DNA of 64,000 nt from Pelotalea chapellei (GCF_018531195.1 NZ_JAHDYS010000001.1:352300-416299); one strand, 5' to 3'. Counted from the stretch's first letter, positions 20,937-30,107 are shown. Program-made: numbers and translations. The notes: a model not told the origin generated them from the letters alone.

Positions 20937-21386
20937 ATGCAGATCGTAGCGGATATAATGACTAAAGATGTTGTAACAGTAAGGCGGGAAACAACCGTGC
21001 GGGAATTGGCCGAGATTTTTGAAAACCGCAACTTCGGCAGTCTGCCGGTTGTGGATGCCGAGGGTAATCTAACCGGGATCGTAACGGCTTCCGACCTGAT
21101 CGAACAGGGAAAGAATCTGCACATACCTACAGTCATATCTCTTTTTGATTGGGTCATCCCGATAGAAGGAGAACGTACACTGGAGCGGGAGCTTCAAAAA
21201 ATGACAGCACAAACGGTTGGGGAAATCTGCGCCTCCGACGTTGTAACTGTCTCTCCATCAGACTCGGTCAGCAATGCTGCCGACCTGATGAGTGACCGCA
21301 AGCTGCATGCTCTGCCGGTGGTTTCCAACGGGAAAGTTGTCGGGATAGTAGCCCGCATCGATGTTATTCGCAGTGTCATTCAGTAA
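20937..21386 (+). CDS. CBS-domain pair protein
   Basis: Small stand-alone Bateman module of 149 residues: two CBS motifs (about 8-60 and 90-148; DIMTKDVVTV and VCEICASDVVTVSPSDSV-like starts). Such proteins sense adenosine nucleotides or SAM; the ligand is unknown here. An AAGGAG ribosome site precedes ATG 20937. The 90-bp gap after nnrD holds a weak stem (ACTCG/CGAGT at about 20865-20880) followed by TTTT. The stop overlaps the tsaE start by one base (TAATG). Confidence 0.85.
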   Translation: MQIVADIMTKDVVTVRRETTVRELAEIFENRNFGSLPVVDAEGNLTGIVTASDLIEQGKNLHIPTVISLFDWVIPIEGERTLERELQKMTAQTVGEICASDVVTVSPSDSVSNAADLMSDRKLHALPVVSNGKVVGIVARIDVIRSVIQ

Positions 21387-21862
21387 TGAGCAGATTCTCC
21401 CTCACATCCTCCTCTCCTCTTGATACCGAAAGACTTGGCAAACGCCTTGGAGCACTTCTGGAGCCCGGGGCCATGCTGGCTCTGAGAGGAGAATTAGGAG
21501 GGGGCAAGACATGTTTTACGCGCGGAGTTGTGGAAGGGGCTGCCCCCGCCAGCGCAAACATGGTGGCCAGTCCCACTTTTGCCATCATGAATGAATATCC
21601 CGGTCTTCCCCCCGTCTATCATTTTGATTTCTACCGTCTGACAAGTGAAGATGAGATTGCTGAACTCGGTTTCGAAGATTATTTCCATGGCAACGGCATC
21701 TGTATTGTAGAGTGGCCGGAACGGTTGGGGCAGCTCCTGCCTGCGGATCATCTTTCTGTCACCTTTGAAAATGCGGCAGCTAATCAACGCACAATAACCC
21801 TTGAATCTTTCGGGTTCAGTTCGGAAGCTGTACTAAAACAGCTGGAAGATATGGAAGCTTAA
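21386..21862 (+). CDS. tsaE: tRNA threonylcarbamoyladenosine biosynthesis ATPase TsaE
   Basis: ATPase partner of TsaB/TsaD in making t6A at position 37 of ANN-decoding tRNAs. The 158 residues have Walker A GELGGGKTCFTRG near residue 36, the conserved SPTF, HFDFYRL and the IVEWPERL motif. ATG 21386 overlaps the stop of the CBS gene. It is the last gene before the lysC promoter. Confidence 0.95.
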   Translation: MSRFSLTSSSPLDTERLGKRLGALLEPGAMLALRGELGGGKTCFTRGVVEGAAPASANMVASPTFAIMNEYPGLPPVYHFDFYRLTSEDEIAELGFEDYFHGNGICIVEWPERLGQLLPADHLSVTFENAAANQRTITLESFGFSSEAVLKQLEDMEA

Positions 21863-21868
21863 AATAAT

Positions 21869-21898
21869 TTGACCTGACAGCAGGTTATCTGCTATACA
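21869..21898 (+). promoter_or_regulatory. Sigma-70 promoter for lysC
   Basis: TTGACC (21869-21874), 18-bp spacer, TATACA (21893-21898), 53 bp upstream of the lysC ATG. No lysine riboswitch-like structure is evident in the short leader. Confidence 0.6.
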
Positions 21899-21951
21899 CC
21901 CGAATCCAGATACTATTTCCGCTGTTACTACCAATTGCGAAGGAGAGCAGT

Positions 21952-23166
21952 ATGGCACTTGTAGTTCAAAAATATGGCGGTACATCGGTCGGAACAACAG
22001 ACCGCATGAAAAATGTTGCCAAACGGATCATCAAGACTTATGACGCCGGTAACGACCTTATCGTTGTCGTATCAGCCATGTCCGGCGAAACCAACAAACT
22101 CGTTGCTCTTGCAAATGAAATGAGTGAAATTCCCGATGGCCGTGAATATGACGTTGTTGTGGCTACCGGCGAGCAGGTAACCACCGGTCTGCTTTCAATG
22201 TACCTCAAATCTCTCGGATACAAGGCTAAATCATACCAGGGTTGGCAGGTGCCAATTATTACCGACGGTACTGCCACCAAAGCCCGTATCGAAAGCATTG
22301 ATGACGCCAGAATTCGGGCTGATCTGAAAGCCGGAACCATAGTCATTGTCGCCGGTTTCCAGGGCATAGACTCGGAAGGAAATATTACCACCCTTGGCCG
22401 CGGCGGATCAGACACCTCGGCAGTAGCCATCGCGGCTGCGCTTAAGGCAGATGTATGCGAGATCTACACCGATGTCGACGGCGTCTACACCACCGATCCC
22501 AACGTCTGCAAGGAAGCCCGCAAGATGGAGAAAGTCTCCTATGACGAGATGCTCGAACTTGCCAGCCTGGGTGCCAAAGTTCTCCAGATCCGTTCCGTTG
22601 AATTTGCCAAAAAATACAACGTGGACATCCATGTCCGCTCCAGCCTAAATGAAAATACCGGTACGATGGTTACCAGGGAGGATAAAGAAATGGAAGGAAT
22701 TCTCGTTTCAGGAGTCGCCTACGACAAGAACGAAGCCAAGATTGCAGTGATGGGGGTACCCGATAAACCGGGTATTGCTGCCAAAATTCTGACCGCACTT
22801 TCGGATGCCAACATATCAGTTGATATGATTGTGCAGAATGTCGGCCATGATAGCATGACTGACTTTACCTTCACCGTAACCAAGGCAGATCTCAAACAGT
22901 CGCTGCTGATTACTAATGAAGTAGCCAGGGAAATCCAGGCCAAGCAGGTAGTTTCCGATGAGAACATCAGCAAAGTTTCTATTGTTGGTCTCGGCATGCG
23001 CAGCCACGCTGGTGTTGCAACAAAAATGTTCAGTGCCCTCGCATCAAACGGCATCAACATCCAGATGATTTCTACCTCGGAGATAAAAATCTCCGTTATT
23101 ATCGACGAAAAGTATACCGAACTGGCAGTACGCGTGCTGCATGAGACTTTTGGCATGCAGTGCTGA
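21952..23166 (+). CDS. lysC: Aspartate kinase (lysine/threonine pathway)
   Basis: First step of the aspartate family pathway. The 404 residues contain the N-terminal kinase motif VQKYGGTSVG, the RGGSDTSAVA segment and two C-terminal ACT domains (about 265-330 and 345-404; VMGVPDKPGIAAKIL and VGLGMRSHAGVA), as in Class-II single-function aspartate kinases sensitive to lysine and threonine. An AAGGAGAG ribosome site precedes ATG 21952. It has its own promoter and terminator. Confidence 0.97.
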   Translation: MALVVQKYGGTSVGTTDRMKNVAKRIIKTYDAGNDLIVVVSAMSGETNKLVALANEMSEIPDGREYDVVVATGEQVTTGLLSMYLKSLGYKAKSYQGWQVPIITDGTATKARIESIDDARIRADLKAGTIVIVAGFQGIDSEGNITTLGRGGSDTSAVAIAAALKADVCEIYTDVDGVYTTDPNVCKEARKMEKVSYDEMLELASLGAKVLQIRSVEFAKKYNVDIHVRSSLNENTGTMVTREDKEMEGILVSGVAYDKNEAKIAVMGVPDKPGIAAKILTALSDANISVDMIVQNVGHDSMTDFTFTVTKADLKQSLLITNEVAREIQAKQVVSDENISKVSIVGLGMRSHAGVATKMFSALASNGINIQMISTSEIKISVIIDEKYTELAVRVLHETFGMQC

Positions 23167-23184
23167 TACACTTTTAATATAAAA

Positions 23185-23217
23185 AAGCCCCACCGAAATT
23201 CGGCGGGGCTTTTTTTA
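23185..23217 (+). terminator. Intrinsic terminator of lysC
   Basis: AGCCCCACCG/CGGCGGGGCT stem with one mismatch, 5-base loop and a run of seven T. It also has A residues on the 5' side and could stop the convergent gene at 23238 as well. Confidence 0.85.
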
Positions 23218-23237
23218 TTTCACATCAGCAGCACTGG

Positions 23238-23843
23238 TCAGTCGCGTCTTCCATGACCTCTGCGCTCCTCTTTCCATTCTTCCTTTTCGCGCCGACGCTC
23301 TTCCTTCATTTCCCGCTTTTCATGCTTGCGTTCTTCCTTCCAGTCCTCCCTGCCACGTCTCTGCTCGCCATGCTCACCCCGAACATGCTCAGGCCTGAAG
23401 TGACGACCGCGATAATGGTCACGCTGCCTGTCATAGGCACGATACTCCCTATCCTTGTAGGAGCGGATATATTCCACTCTGTGTTTGCGCAATCCCGGCG
23501 GCAGATGCCGGCGTTCGGTCACGATCCAGGGGCCGTTATAAAAATCTGAACGATACCAAGAGTTTCCGTAATAGAGATAATAGTTATCTCCTGAAAAGAA
23601 AATATCATATGGAACATCCACACCTAGGTAAAAACCGAGTTGTGGAGGGGCAAGAAAAAGGGGAGGGGCCTCAAAGCGTATGCTTGGCGGTGCCGGCACC
23701 ATGACCCTCGGCCGAGGCAAAGGCGCCGGAACGACAACCGCACCCGGAACGCCGACATTGACATTAACACTCACTTCGGCCAATGCCGACACAGGCACCG
23801 CAAGTGCTGCAGCAATCATCATCAACAGTAACTTCTTTTCCAT
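23238..23843 (-). CDS. Secreted proline-rich protein with YRSDFYNGPW repeat-type motif
   Basis: Exported protein of 201 residues; function unknown. It has a signal peptide (MEKKLLLMMIAAALAVPVSALA), a proline/valine-rich segment (APLPRPRVMVPAPP), then FYLGVDVPYDIFFSGDNYYLY and YRSDFYNGPWIV, which resembles the YXWGXW-type domain of small secreted Geobacter proteins. The C-terminal 70 residues are almost all charged (Arg, Lys, Glu). An AAGGAG site supports ATG 23843 rather than the open extension upstream. A sigma-54 promoter match lies about 45-60 bp upstream. Confidence 0.75.
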   Translation of the reverse strand: MEKKLLLMMIAAALAVPVSALAEVSVNVNVGVPGAVVVPAPLPRPRVMVPAPPSIRFEAPPLFLAPPQLGFYLGVDVPYDIFFSGDNYYLYYGNSWYRSDFYNGPWIVTERRHLPPGLRKHRVEYIRSYKDREYRAYDRQRDHYRGRHFRPEHVRGEHGEQRRGREDWKEERKHEKREMKEERRREKEEWKEERRGHGRRD

Positions 23844-23888
23844 TGCAAAACTCCTTTCGTGTCCTGTTTTGAATAGTAAACAGAACAT

Positions 23889-23904
23889 AGCAGATTTGAT
23901 GCCA
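23889..23904 (-). promoter_or_regulatory. Sigma-54 (RpoN) promoter for the secreted protein gene
   Basis: On the minus strand TGGCAT-N5-CTGCT (23904 down to 23889); consensus TGGCAC-N5-TTGCW. The GG and GC doublets are spaced exactly 10 bases apart. The predicted start lies about 35 bp before ATG 23843. Confidence 0.5.
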
Positions 23905-24097
23905 GAACACATTACATGGCCTACCTATTAAATCTCCTCTGCATTCAATAACTTCAAACTTACTATTAAATAAAATTTGTTTTTACACCTACAAATTTGA
24001 CCCAGATAAGGTATTGCCTCTCGCAACTCAGGCAATGTGTTTAGCGGTTGAAAGCTTGTTCCTGATTATACTAAAGTAGCTGACAAGGAGACAAGTA

Positions 24098-25462
24098 ATG
24101 AAGCAAACTTTTTTTACCTGGAACCACGGAAAGCTGGAACCGCACCTCGGCAATGTCGTACAGGAATTTCCTTTGCAGTTGATTGTAAACGGCCGAGAGA
24201 TCGCTACACTGATCGGCTCGCCCCATGACCTGCGTTTTCTCGTGGCAGGCTTCCTGCGTCTGCAAGGTTTTGTAAAGTCACTTTCTGATTTCAAGATGTT
24301 CAGCGTATGTGAAGATTTTGGTGCTGCCAACGTTCAAATCAAGGGAGAACTGCCGGAGCGACTCAAGCCCGTGCTGACTTCCGGCTGCGGCACCGGCATT
24401 TCCTTCAGTATGCCCGACACAATCGCACTTCCTTCATCTCAAGACGGATCATACGGAAGCAGGTTTGCTCCGGACCATATTTTCGCCTTGATGGATGAGC
24501 TTGCCAAACGCGCCGACAACTATCGCACCCACGGTGGCATACATTCGGCTGCTGTCGGAAGAGATGGCAGCCTGGTGCTCTACTCAGAAGACCTGGGACG
24601 GCACAATACCCTAGATCGCATTGCCGGCGAAGCACTCTTCAAAAGTATCGACCTGAGTGAAACCATGCTGGTGACCTCAGGCAGAGTATCAACAGAAATG
24701 GTAGCCAAAGCCCATCTGCTTGGAATTCGACTGATCGCCTCGCGTACTTCTCCGACTGACATGGCCATCAAGCTGTGCGAACAGAGCGGTATCTGCCTGG
24801 TGGGCTATGTTCGCGGCGGTAAATTTTCCATCTACAGCCATCCGGAAATGATCGACCAGCACCAGGGCAGCACCAGGATCACAGGCATTACCGGTGTAAT
24901 CCTGGCTGGCGGTGCCTCGCGCAGAATGGGTTCAAATAAGGCTCTTCTCAAAATCGATGACTGCACTCTGATTGAAAAGGTCTATCACGTTATGAACAAA
25001 CTCTTCAAAGAGGTGCTTCTTGTCACCAATACCCCTGAAGAATTTGCTTTCCTGCCTTGCCGCACGGTAGCTGACAGTTACCCCGGTGCAGGCTCGATCG
25101 CAGGTCTCCATGCAGGGTTGGCCGCAAGCCCGACAGATCGTATCTTCGTCGTTGCCTGTGACATGCCTCTCCTTAATCCAGAGCTGATCAGACTGCTCTG
25201 CACTGTGCCACATGAAAGCGCGGCAGTGGTTCCACTAAACCGGGAAGGACTGCGCGAACCACTCCATGCTCTTTACGACCGATCAATCCTTGCTTTGCTC
25301 CAGCAGATGATCGAACAAGATGACAAGTGCATTCTGGATCTGCTTGATAAAGTCGGCGCCACACAAGTGCCTTGGGAAAGCTATCAATGCATTGCCGGGG
25401 CGGAAGAATCCTTCCGCAATGTGAACACACCTGAAGAATACGAGGCAATCAAGGAATCATAG
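24098..25462 (+). CDS. Fusion of formate dehydrogenase sulfurtransferase FdhD and MobA
   Basis: Two molybdenum-cofactor proteins in one chain of 454 residues. Residues 1-260 are FdhD, which passes sulfur to the Mo/W-bis-MGD cofactor of formate dehydrogenase (THGGIHSAAV and SEDLGRHNTLDRI are family blocks). From about 264 is MobA, the GTP:molybdopterin guanylyltransferase (GVILAGGASRRMGSNKALL, ACDMPLL). The FdhD sulfur-carrying CXXC motif appears as SGCGTG around Cys97, so the second cysteine is absent. An AAGGAG site precedes ATG 24098. The client is probably FdhA at 38.9 kb (inference). An inverted repeat ATTGCCT/AGGCAAT lies at 24013-24036. The 3' end overlaps tadA on the other strand by 14 bp. 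Confidence 0.9.
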   Translation: MKQTFFTWNHGKLEPHLGNVVQEFPLQLIVNGREIATLIGSPHDLRFLVAGFLRLQGFVKSLSDFKMFSVCEDFGAANVQIKGELPERLKPVLTSGCGTGISFSMPDTIALPSSQDGSYGSRFAPDHIFALMDELAKRADNYRTHGGIHSAAVGRDGSLVLYSEDLGRHNTLDRIAGEALFKSIDLSETMLVTSGRVSTEMVAKAHLLGIRLIASRTSPTDMAIKLCEQSGICLVGYVRGGKFSIYSHPEMIDQHQGSTRITGITGVILAGGASRRMGSNKALLKIDDCTLIEKVYHVMNKLFKEVLLVTNTPEEFAFLPCRTVADSYPGAGSIAGLHAGLAASPTDRIFVVACDMPLLNPELIRLLCTVPHESAAVVPLNREGLREPLHALYDRSILALLQQMIEQDDKCILDLLDKVGATQVPWESYQCIAGAEESFRNVNTPEEYEAIKES

Positions 25463-25940
25463 CCAAACGTTCACTGCGTTTGCGCTTGCGCAGGTCAGCG
25501 AAGAAATCACTCAGCAAGGCCGAACATTCTGCTTCCATAATGCGTGAAACCACTTGCACACTGTGATTTAGACGGCAATCGTCGGAGAGATCGAAAAGGG
25601 AACCAACTGCCCCCCCCTTGGGGTCATAGCAGCCAAAGACTACGGTGGGAATGCGGGAGAGAATGATAGCGCCCATGCACATGATGCATGGTTCCAGGGT
25701 TACATAGAGGGTAGTTTCCAAAAGCCGCCAGGAACCCAGTTTCCTGGCGGCTTTCCTGATGGCGATCAATTCAGCATGGGCCGACGGATCTTGTGTGGTT
25801 TCTCGCAAGTTATGACCGCTGGCGACAATTTTCCCGGCACGGACAATAACGCACCCAATGGGAACTTCGTTCTTAGCCTGAGCTTTACCCGCTTCGGAAA
25901 TAGCCCGGCCCATCCAATACTCATGAGTCTTCTCAGACAT
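25449..25940 (-). CDS. tadA: tRNA-specific adenosine deaminase
   Basis: Deaminates A34 of tRNA-Arg(ACG) to inosine. The 163 residues show the zinc/catalytic motif HAELIAIRKA and the PCIMCMGAII zinc cysteines, with the RIPTVVFGC and NHSVQV elements downstream. It is slightly longer than E. coli TadA at the C-terminus (RKRKRSERLAMIP tail). ATG 25940 has only a weak GAAG ribosome site. It lies downstream of tRNA-Ala on the same strand but is separated from it by a terminator. Confidence 0.94.
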   Translation of the reverse strand: MSEKTHEYWMGRAISEAGKAQAKNEVPIGCVIVRAGKIVASGHNLRETTQDPSAHAELIAIRKAARKLGSWRLLETTLYVTLEPCIMCMGAIILSRIPTVVFGCYDPKGGAVGSLFDLSDDCRLNHSVQVVSRIMEAECSALLSDFFADLRKRKRSERLAMIP

Positions 25941-25979
25941 AGCTTCACTTTCTGCAGCAAATTACGTAAAAAAGGCATG

Positions 25980-26009
25980 AAAAAAGGGGTTAGCTTTTAG
26001 CTAACCCCT
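25980..26009 (-). terminator. Intrinsic terminator of tRNA-Ala
   Basis: Stem AGGGGTTAGCT with AGCTAACCCCT (about 25986-26009), read leftward into a T run, directly after the tRNA 3' end. Confidence 0.75.
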
Positions 26010-26017
26010 GTTATCTT

Positions 26018-26093
<76 letters not shown>

Positions 26094-26174
26094 AAAAGGA
26101 AATAATCTTTTATCAAATCATCGATTAAGTGTCAACATGTTTTTAAAAAATGCAGCTCATGGTTGGCTTTGTTC

Positions 26175-26204
26175 TTGACGGTTCTGACAGTTATGCAGTA
26201 TATT
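26175..26204 (+). promoter_or_regulatory. Sigma-70 promoter for tRNA-Leu
   Basis: TTGACG (26175-26180), 18-bp spacer, TATATT (26199-26204), ending 12 bases before the tRNA 5' end. Confidence 0.6.
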
Positions 26205-26216
26205 ACAAAACTCGTT

Positions 26217-26303
26217 GCCGGAGTGGTGAAATTGGTAGACGCACTGGACTCAAAATCCAGCGGGGGTGACCCCGTGCCGGTTCGACCCCGGCCTCCGGCA
26301 CCA
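26217..26303 (+). tRNA. tRNA-Leu (anticodon CAA)
   Basis: 87 bases with encoded CCA: acceptor GCCGGAG/CTCCGGC, anticodon stem CTGGA/TCCAG around CTCAAAA with anticodon CAA, and a class-II long variable arm (CGGGGGTGACCCCGT) as expected for leucine tRNA. Confidence 0.96.
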
Positions 26304-26328
26304 TTTAAAACTTATTCAGCAGTCTGAA

Positions 26329-26358
26329 AGAGTCCTGACATCCAGGGCTCTTTTTTTT
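26329..26358 (+). terminator. Intrinsic terminator of tRNA-Leu
   Basis: Nine-pair stem AGAGTCCTG/CAGGGCTCT (one G-U), five-base loop, then eight T. It also faces the convergent ovoA gene. Confidence 0.8.
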
Positions 26359-26430
26359 CGCTCCGAAGCATCATCCCACCTTAGTTTGCAATCCACTCAA
26401 GTTCTTCTGAGAACCAGCCCTCGTCGCACG

Positions 26431-28539
26431 TCATCTCAACTCCCATACTGTCAGCTCGGCTATCGTATGCTGAAATTTCCTGCGTGTTTCACGGATCACA
26501 AAAGGAACATCGCGCGGTTCGCCCAGCATGCGGAAATGGGGGGCAAGCGCCTCCTTCAATCCATCCAGAGTCCACACCGGCTCGCCCGCTTCGCGGTATC
26601 CCCCCATCCATTCTTCCTTCTTGGTAAACTCCTCCAGCCAGGTATAGGGCGAGGTGATCACCAGCAGCCCCCCTGGATTCATACGCCCATGAATTGTGGA
26701 AAGAAACGCGCGCGGCGAGTAAAGCCGATCGATGAGATTAGCGGCCAGCACCAGATCGTAGCCGGTGAACTTCTCCGGCAGATTGCAGGCGTCGGCCTGG
26801 GAGAAATCCACCTGTCCGCGGACCCTGTCCAGCCCCAGCTCCTTGAGCTCAATCTGATGAAACGAGACGATCTCCCCCTCCTCTGGCAAGAGGTAGCGCA
26901 GGTGCCCCTCTTCCTGCATGTGGGCTGCCAGCCGGAAAAAGCGGGTCGAGAAATCCAGTCCAGTCACCCGCTCAAAACCACCCTTGGCCAGTTCGAAAGA
27001 TGCCCGCCCCACGGCACAGCCAAGATCGAGAGCATGTCCTTTTTTTCGTCCCGCCATGGCTGCCATGCAGATATCGGCGCAGGCCACAGCAAAATTAGGC
27101 ACGCCGAAGTGCTCAGGACCGTAATGGGCGTCGCAATACTGGGCCGCCAGGACATCGCTCTCGTAACGGTCGTCGTGGATTGTTACCGGTACGCTGCTCT
27201 CCACATAGCGGAAACCGGCATGCTGGAAGAAGTGGCGGCGGAAAGCGTAGCGCGAATCCCGCGTGGCCTCGTTGCCGGTGGAGATCCAGGAGCCCCCCTT
27301 GATCAGGTTGTGCTTACCGTCGAACGTAGGAGTGGAAAAATCGTCATACCAGGGATGGATCTCGAAACCGGGGAAGGGATAGATGGGGGTCTCGGTCCAC
27401 TGCCAGACATTGCCCAGCACATCAAAGAAATCTCCGGTTTTGAAGATGTCGACAGGACAGGAGGAACACCACTGTTCCAGATTGATGTTGCCCGGCGCCG
27501 TAGACCACCAGGGTTGATCGGGTATCTCGCACAGGTCCCGCAGGCGGTTCCATTCATCCTCGCTCGGCAGGCGGATCTGCTGTCCGGTTTGGGCTGTTTT
27601 CCAGTTACAGAATGCCTTGGCCTCCAGGTAATTGACCTCCACCGGCCAGTTCCAGGGGAGCGGAATCTCCGCAGCCATCGTACGCAGCCGCCATGAATCC
27701 CCATCCTTGATCCAGAACAGGGGATGGTCAGCCTGCTTGAACTCGCGCCAGTTCCAGCCCTCTTCGGTCCACCATTGGCGGTCACGGTAGCAGCCGGCCT
27801 CAACGAACTCCAGGAACTCACGGTTGGAAACCAGGTACCTTGATGCCTTGAAGTCAGCAACATCCGCCTCATGTGTTCCGAACTCATTGTCCCAGCCGTA
27901 GAGGGCATGCTCCCTGGACTTGCCCAGCACCACCCTCCCCTTCGGCACCGTTACAAGCTCATTGGCCGGCGGCTCACCCGTCTGATTGCAGATATCCCAG
28001 AAGGGCAGCTGCTGCACCTGATCTATGGGCAACTGACGGATCAGCACCGAGGATGTTTCCAGGTGAATGCGCTCGTGCTCGATACCCATCATGATGCCCC
28101 ACCAGGGGGAGTCCCAGGTAATGGGCAGAGTCAGCGGCAGGGTGCGAATGAGCCCGTCCATCAGCTCACGCACCTGATCGCGGTACTCCTTGACCTGCCG
28201 GCGGGTCGGCCAGTTGTAGTGGCGTTCGTCCAGATCGTCCCAGGACATCTCATCCACCCCCACGGCAAACATCGATTCATACGCGGAATTGATGCGCCGG
28301 TCGATAACCCGGCCGATGGTCAGCTTGTTGATGAAAAAGGTGGCGGTGTGGCCGAAGTAAAAAATCAGCGGATGGCGCAGCCTGTCGGGGCGCAGATAAA
28401 AAGTTTCATCGTACCTGAGAGTCTCGTAGAGTTTTTCATCGATATCATAGGTAGCGTGAAAGTAATCGAGGATCTCCTGGCGCTTTGCTTCCGGATCGCC
28501 GCTATTCAGGATGATGGTGCGGGTATTTTTCAGGTTCAT
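26431..28539 (-). CDS. ovoA: Ovothiol biosynthesis enzyme OvoA (sulfoxide synthase + methyltransferase)
   Basis: Joins cysteine to histidine C5 to give 5-histidylcysteine sulfoxide, and carries the N1-methyltransferase of the same pathway. The 702 residues show an N-terminal DinB-like domain with iron ligands His64 (YFGHTATFFINKL) and HERIHLE at 155-161 (HX3HXE). A formylglycine-generating-enzyme-like domain follows (about 180-440; LVSNREFLEF, GNVWQWTETP). From about 470 is a SAM methyltransferase (LDLGCAVGRASFELAKG). Length and domain order are those of OvoA rather than EgtB, which lacks the methyltransferase. ATG 28539 follows AGGGGGCG. No 5-histidylcysteine sulfoxide lyase (OvoB) is adjacent. 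Confidence 0.9.
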   Translation of the reverse strand: MNLKNTRTIILNSGDPEAKRQEILDYFHATYDIDEKLYETLRYDETFYLRPDRLRHPLIFYFGHTATFFINKLTIGRVIDRRINSAYESMFAVGVDEMSWDDLDERHYNWPTRRQVKEYRDQVRELMDGLIRTLPLTLPITWDSPWWGIMMGIEHERIHLETSSVLIRQLPIDQVQQLPFWDICNQTGEPPANELVTVPKGRVVLGKSREHALYGWDNEFGTHEADVADFKASRYLVSNREFLEFVEAGCYRDRQWWTEEGWNWREFKQADHPLFWIKDGDSWRLRTMAAEIPLPWNWPVEVNYLEAKAFCNWKTAQTGQQIRLPSEDEWNRLRDLCEIPDQPWWSTAPGNINLEQWCSSCPVDIFKTGDFFDVLGNVWQWTETPIYPFPGFEIHPWYDDFSTPTFDGKHNLIKGGSWISTGNEATRDSRYAFRRHFFQHAGFRYVESSVPVTIHDDRYESDVLAAQYCDAHYGPEHFGVPNFAVACADICMAAMAGRKKGHALDLGCAVGRASFELAKGGFERVTGLDFSTRFFRLAAHMQEEGHLRYLLPEEGEIVSFHQIELKELGLDRVRGQVDFSQADACNLPEKFTGYDLVLAANLIDRLYSPRAFLSTIHGRMNPGGLLVITSPYTWLEEFTKKEEWMGGYREAGEPVWTLDGLKEALAPHFRMLGEPRDVPFVIRETRRKFQHTIAELTVWELR

Positions 28540-28723
28540 GACATCGCCCCCTAAACCATGTAGTCGAAATCGATTCCGGTCGAAATTTCCTTTGAGGCTG
28601 CTTACCAGTACCTTCTACTTTTCTACAATCATTAGGCTGCGTCAAGGAAAAGTATATCCCGAAGCCATGGAAATACAGCTGTTCCGGTTTTCAATTCAGG
28701 TGCCTCTCCCATGCCGGAAACAA

Positions 28724-28756
28724 ATAAAAAAAGACGGTCCCGTTCAGAGACCGCCT
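28724..28756 (-). terminator. Intrinsic terminator of dctA
   Basis: Stem GGCGGTC/GACCGTC (28754-28748 with 28739-28733, one G-U) followed, reading leftward, by seven T, 35 bp past the dctA stop. Confidence 0.75.
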
Positions 28757-28787
28757 TTTCATCAAAAACCATTTCATCTAATTACTA

Positions 28788-30107
28788 CTAATCCGGCACA
28801 GTTTCAAGCTCCGTTTCACCGAATACAAGCGCAGGTTCCAGTGCTGCAGAAGCATTGCCGTTCAGCACCCGATTCATCTGTTCAACATCAAGCTCGTTTT
28901 CCCACTTAGCCACAACCACCGTGGCAACGCCGTTACCGATCAGATTGGTGATGGCGCGAGCCTCGGACATGAATCTGTCGATCCCCAGGATCAGGGCCAG
29001 TCCGGCAACCGGAATGGTGGGTATGGCCGCAAAGGTGGCAGCCAGAGTGACAAAACCGCTGCCGGTAACGCCTGCGGCTCCCTTGGATGTCAGAAGCAAC
29101 ACGCCCAGGATGGTCAGAGTCTGGGTCATGGTCAGCGGAGTATTGGTGGCTTGGGCCACGAAGAGGGCAGCCATTGTCAGATAGATAGAGGTGCCGTCCA
29201 GGTTGAAAGAATAACCGGTAGGAATTACCAGTCCGACCACCGATTTTTTGCAGCCCAATTTTTCAAGCTTGGTCATCATGCGTGGCAGCGCGGACTCGGA
29301 GGATGACGTACCGAGAACAATCAGCAGTTCCTCGCTGATGTAACGCAGGAATTTGAAGATATTGAAACCACATAGCCGGGAGATGGTCCCGAGAACAACA
29401 AACACGAAAAGCAGGCATGTCAAATAGAAGCTTCCCATCAGCATACCGAGCTTGGAGAGCGAACCAACCCCAAATTTTCCGATGGTGAAGGCCATGGCAC
29501 CAAAAGCGCCGATAGGAGCCAGCTTCATGATTGTATTAACGATACCGAAGAAAGCCATGGAAATCGAATCAACCAGCTTGTGGACAGCCTTCCCTTTCTC
29601 GCCCAAGGCGGAAAGCGCAAACCCGAACAAAAGGGCGAAGAGCAGCACCTGAAGAATGTCCCCTTTGGCAAAGGCATCCACCACGCTGGAGGGGATGATG
29701 TTCATGACAAAATCGACCAGCGTATGGGACTTGGCCTGGGTGGTATAGGCCGCGATCGATTTGGTATCCAGCTTGGTAACATCAGCGTTAAAGCCTGCAC
29801 CCGGCTGGATGAAATTCACTACAAGCAGGCCGATTGCCAGCGCCAGGGTACTTATGACTTCGAAGTAGAGCAGTGCCTTGCCGCCGACACGACCCACCTT
29901 CTTCATGTCCTCCATCCCGGCGATGCCGGTTACCACAGTGCAGAAGATAACCGGAGTGATGATCATCTTGATCAACTTGATGAAACCATCTCCCAAAGGT
30001 TTCATAGCTACACCGGTTTCGGGGTAATAGTACCCCAGGAGGATGCCGCCGGCGATTGCTGTCAATACCTGGACATAAAGATGCTGGTAAAACCTTTTCT
30101 TTTGCAT
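28788..30107 (-). CDS. dctA: C4-dicarboxylate:proton/sodium symporter DctA
   Basis: Inner-membrane carrier (DAACS family) importing succinate, fumarate and malate. The 439 residues show the family's eight helices plus re-entrant loops: the serine-rich [13 protein letters not shown] motif, the [21 protein letters not shown] signature and [23 protein letters not shown] 30107 has a GGAGAGGAAG leader. Upstream is a close match to the sigma-54 consensus (30199-30214), as for DctB/DctD-controlled dctA elsewhere. No dctBD-type pair is adjacent, but an NtrC-type pair lies at 34.6-37.8 kb. Confidence 0.95.
   Translation of the reverse strand: MQKKRFYQHLYVQVLTAIAGGILLGYYYPETGVAMKPLGDGFIKLIKMIITPVIFCTVVTGIAGMEDMKKVGRVGGKALLYFEVISTLALAIGLLVVNFIQPGAGFNADVTKLDTKSIAAYTTQAKSHTLVDFVMNIIPSSVVDAFAKGDILQVLLFALLFGFALSALGEKGKAVHKLVDSISMAFFGIVNTIMKLAPIGAFGAMAFTIGKFGVGSLSKLGMLMGSFYLTCLLFVFVVLGTISRLCGFNIFKFLRYISEELLIVLGTSSSESALPRMMTKLEKLGCKKSVVGLVIPTGYSFNLDGTSIYLTMAALFVAQATNTPLTMTQTLTILGVLLLTSKGAAGVTGSGFVTLAATFAAIPTIPVAGLALILGIDRFMSEARAITNLIGNGVATVVVAKWENELDVEQMNRVLNGNASAALEPALVFGETELETVPD

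Noticed and set aside
26266..28554. Long plus-strand frames of 476 and 227 codons
   Set aside because: They are antisense to ovoA, whose domains and motifs are complete; the plus-strand products have no family features.
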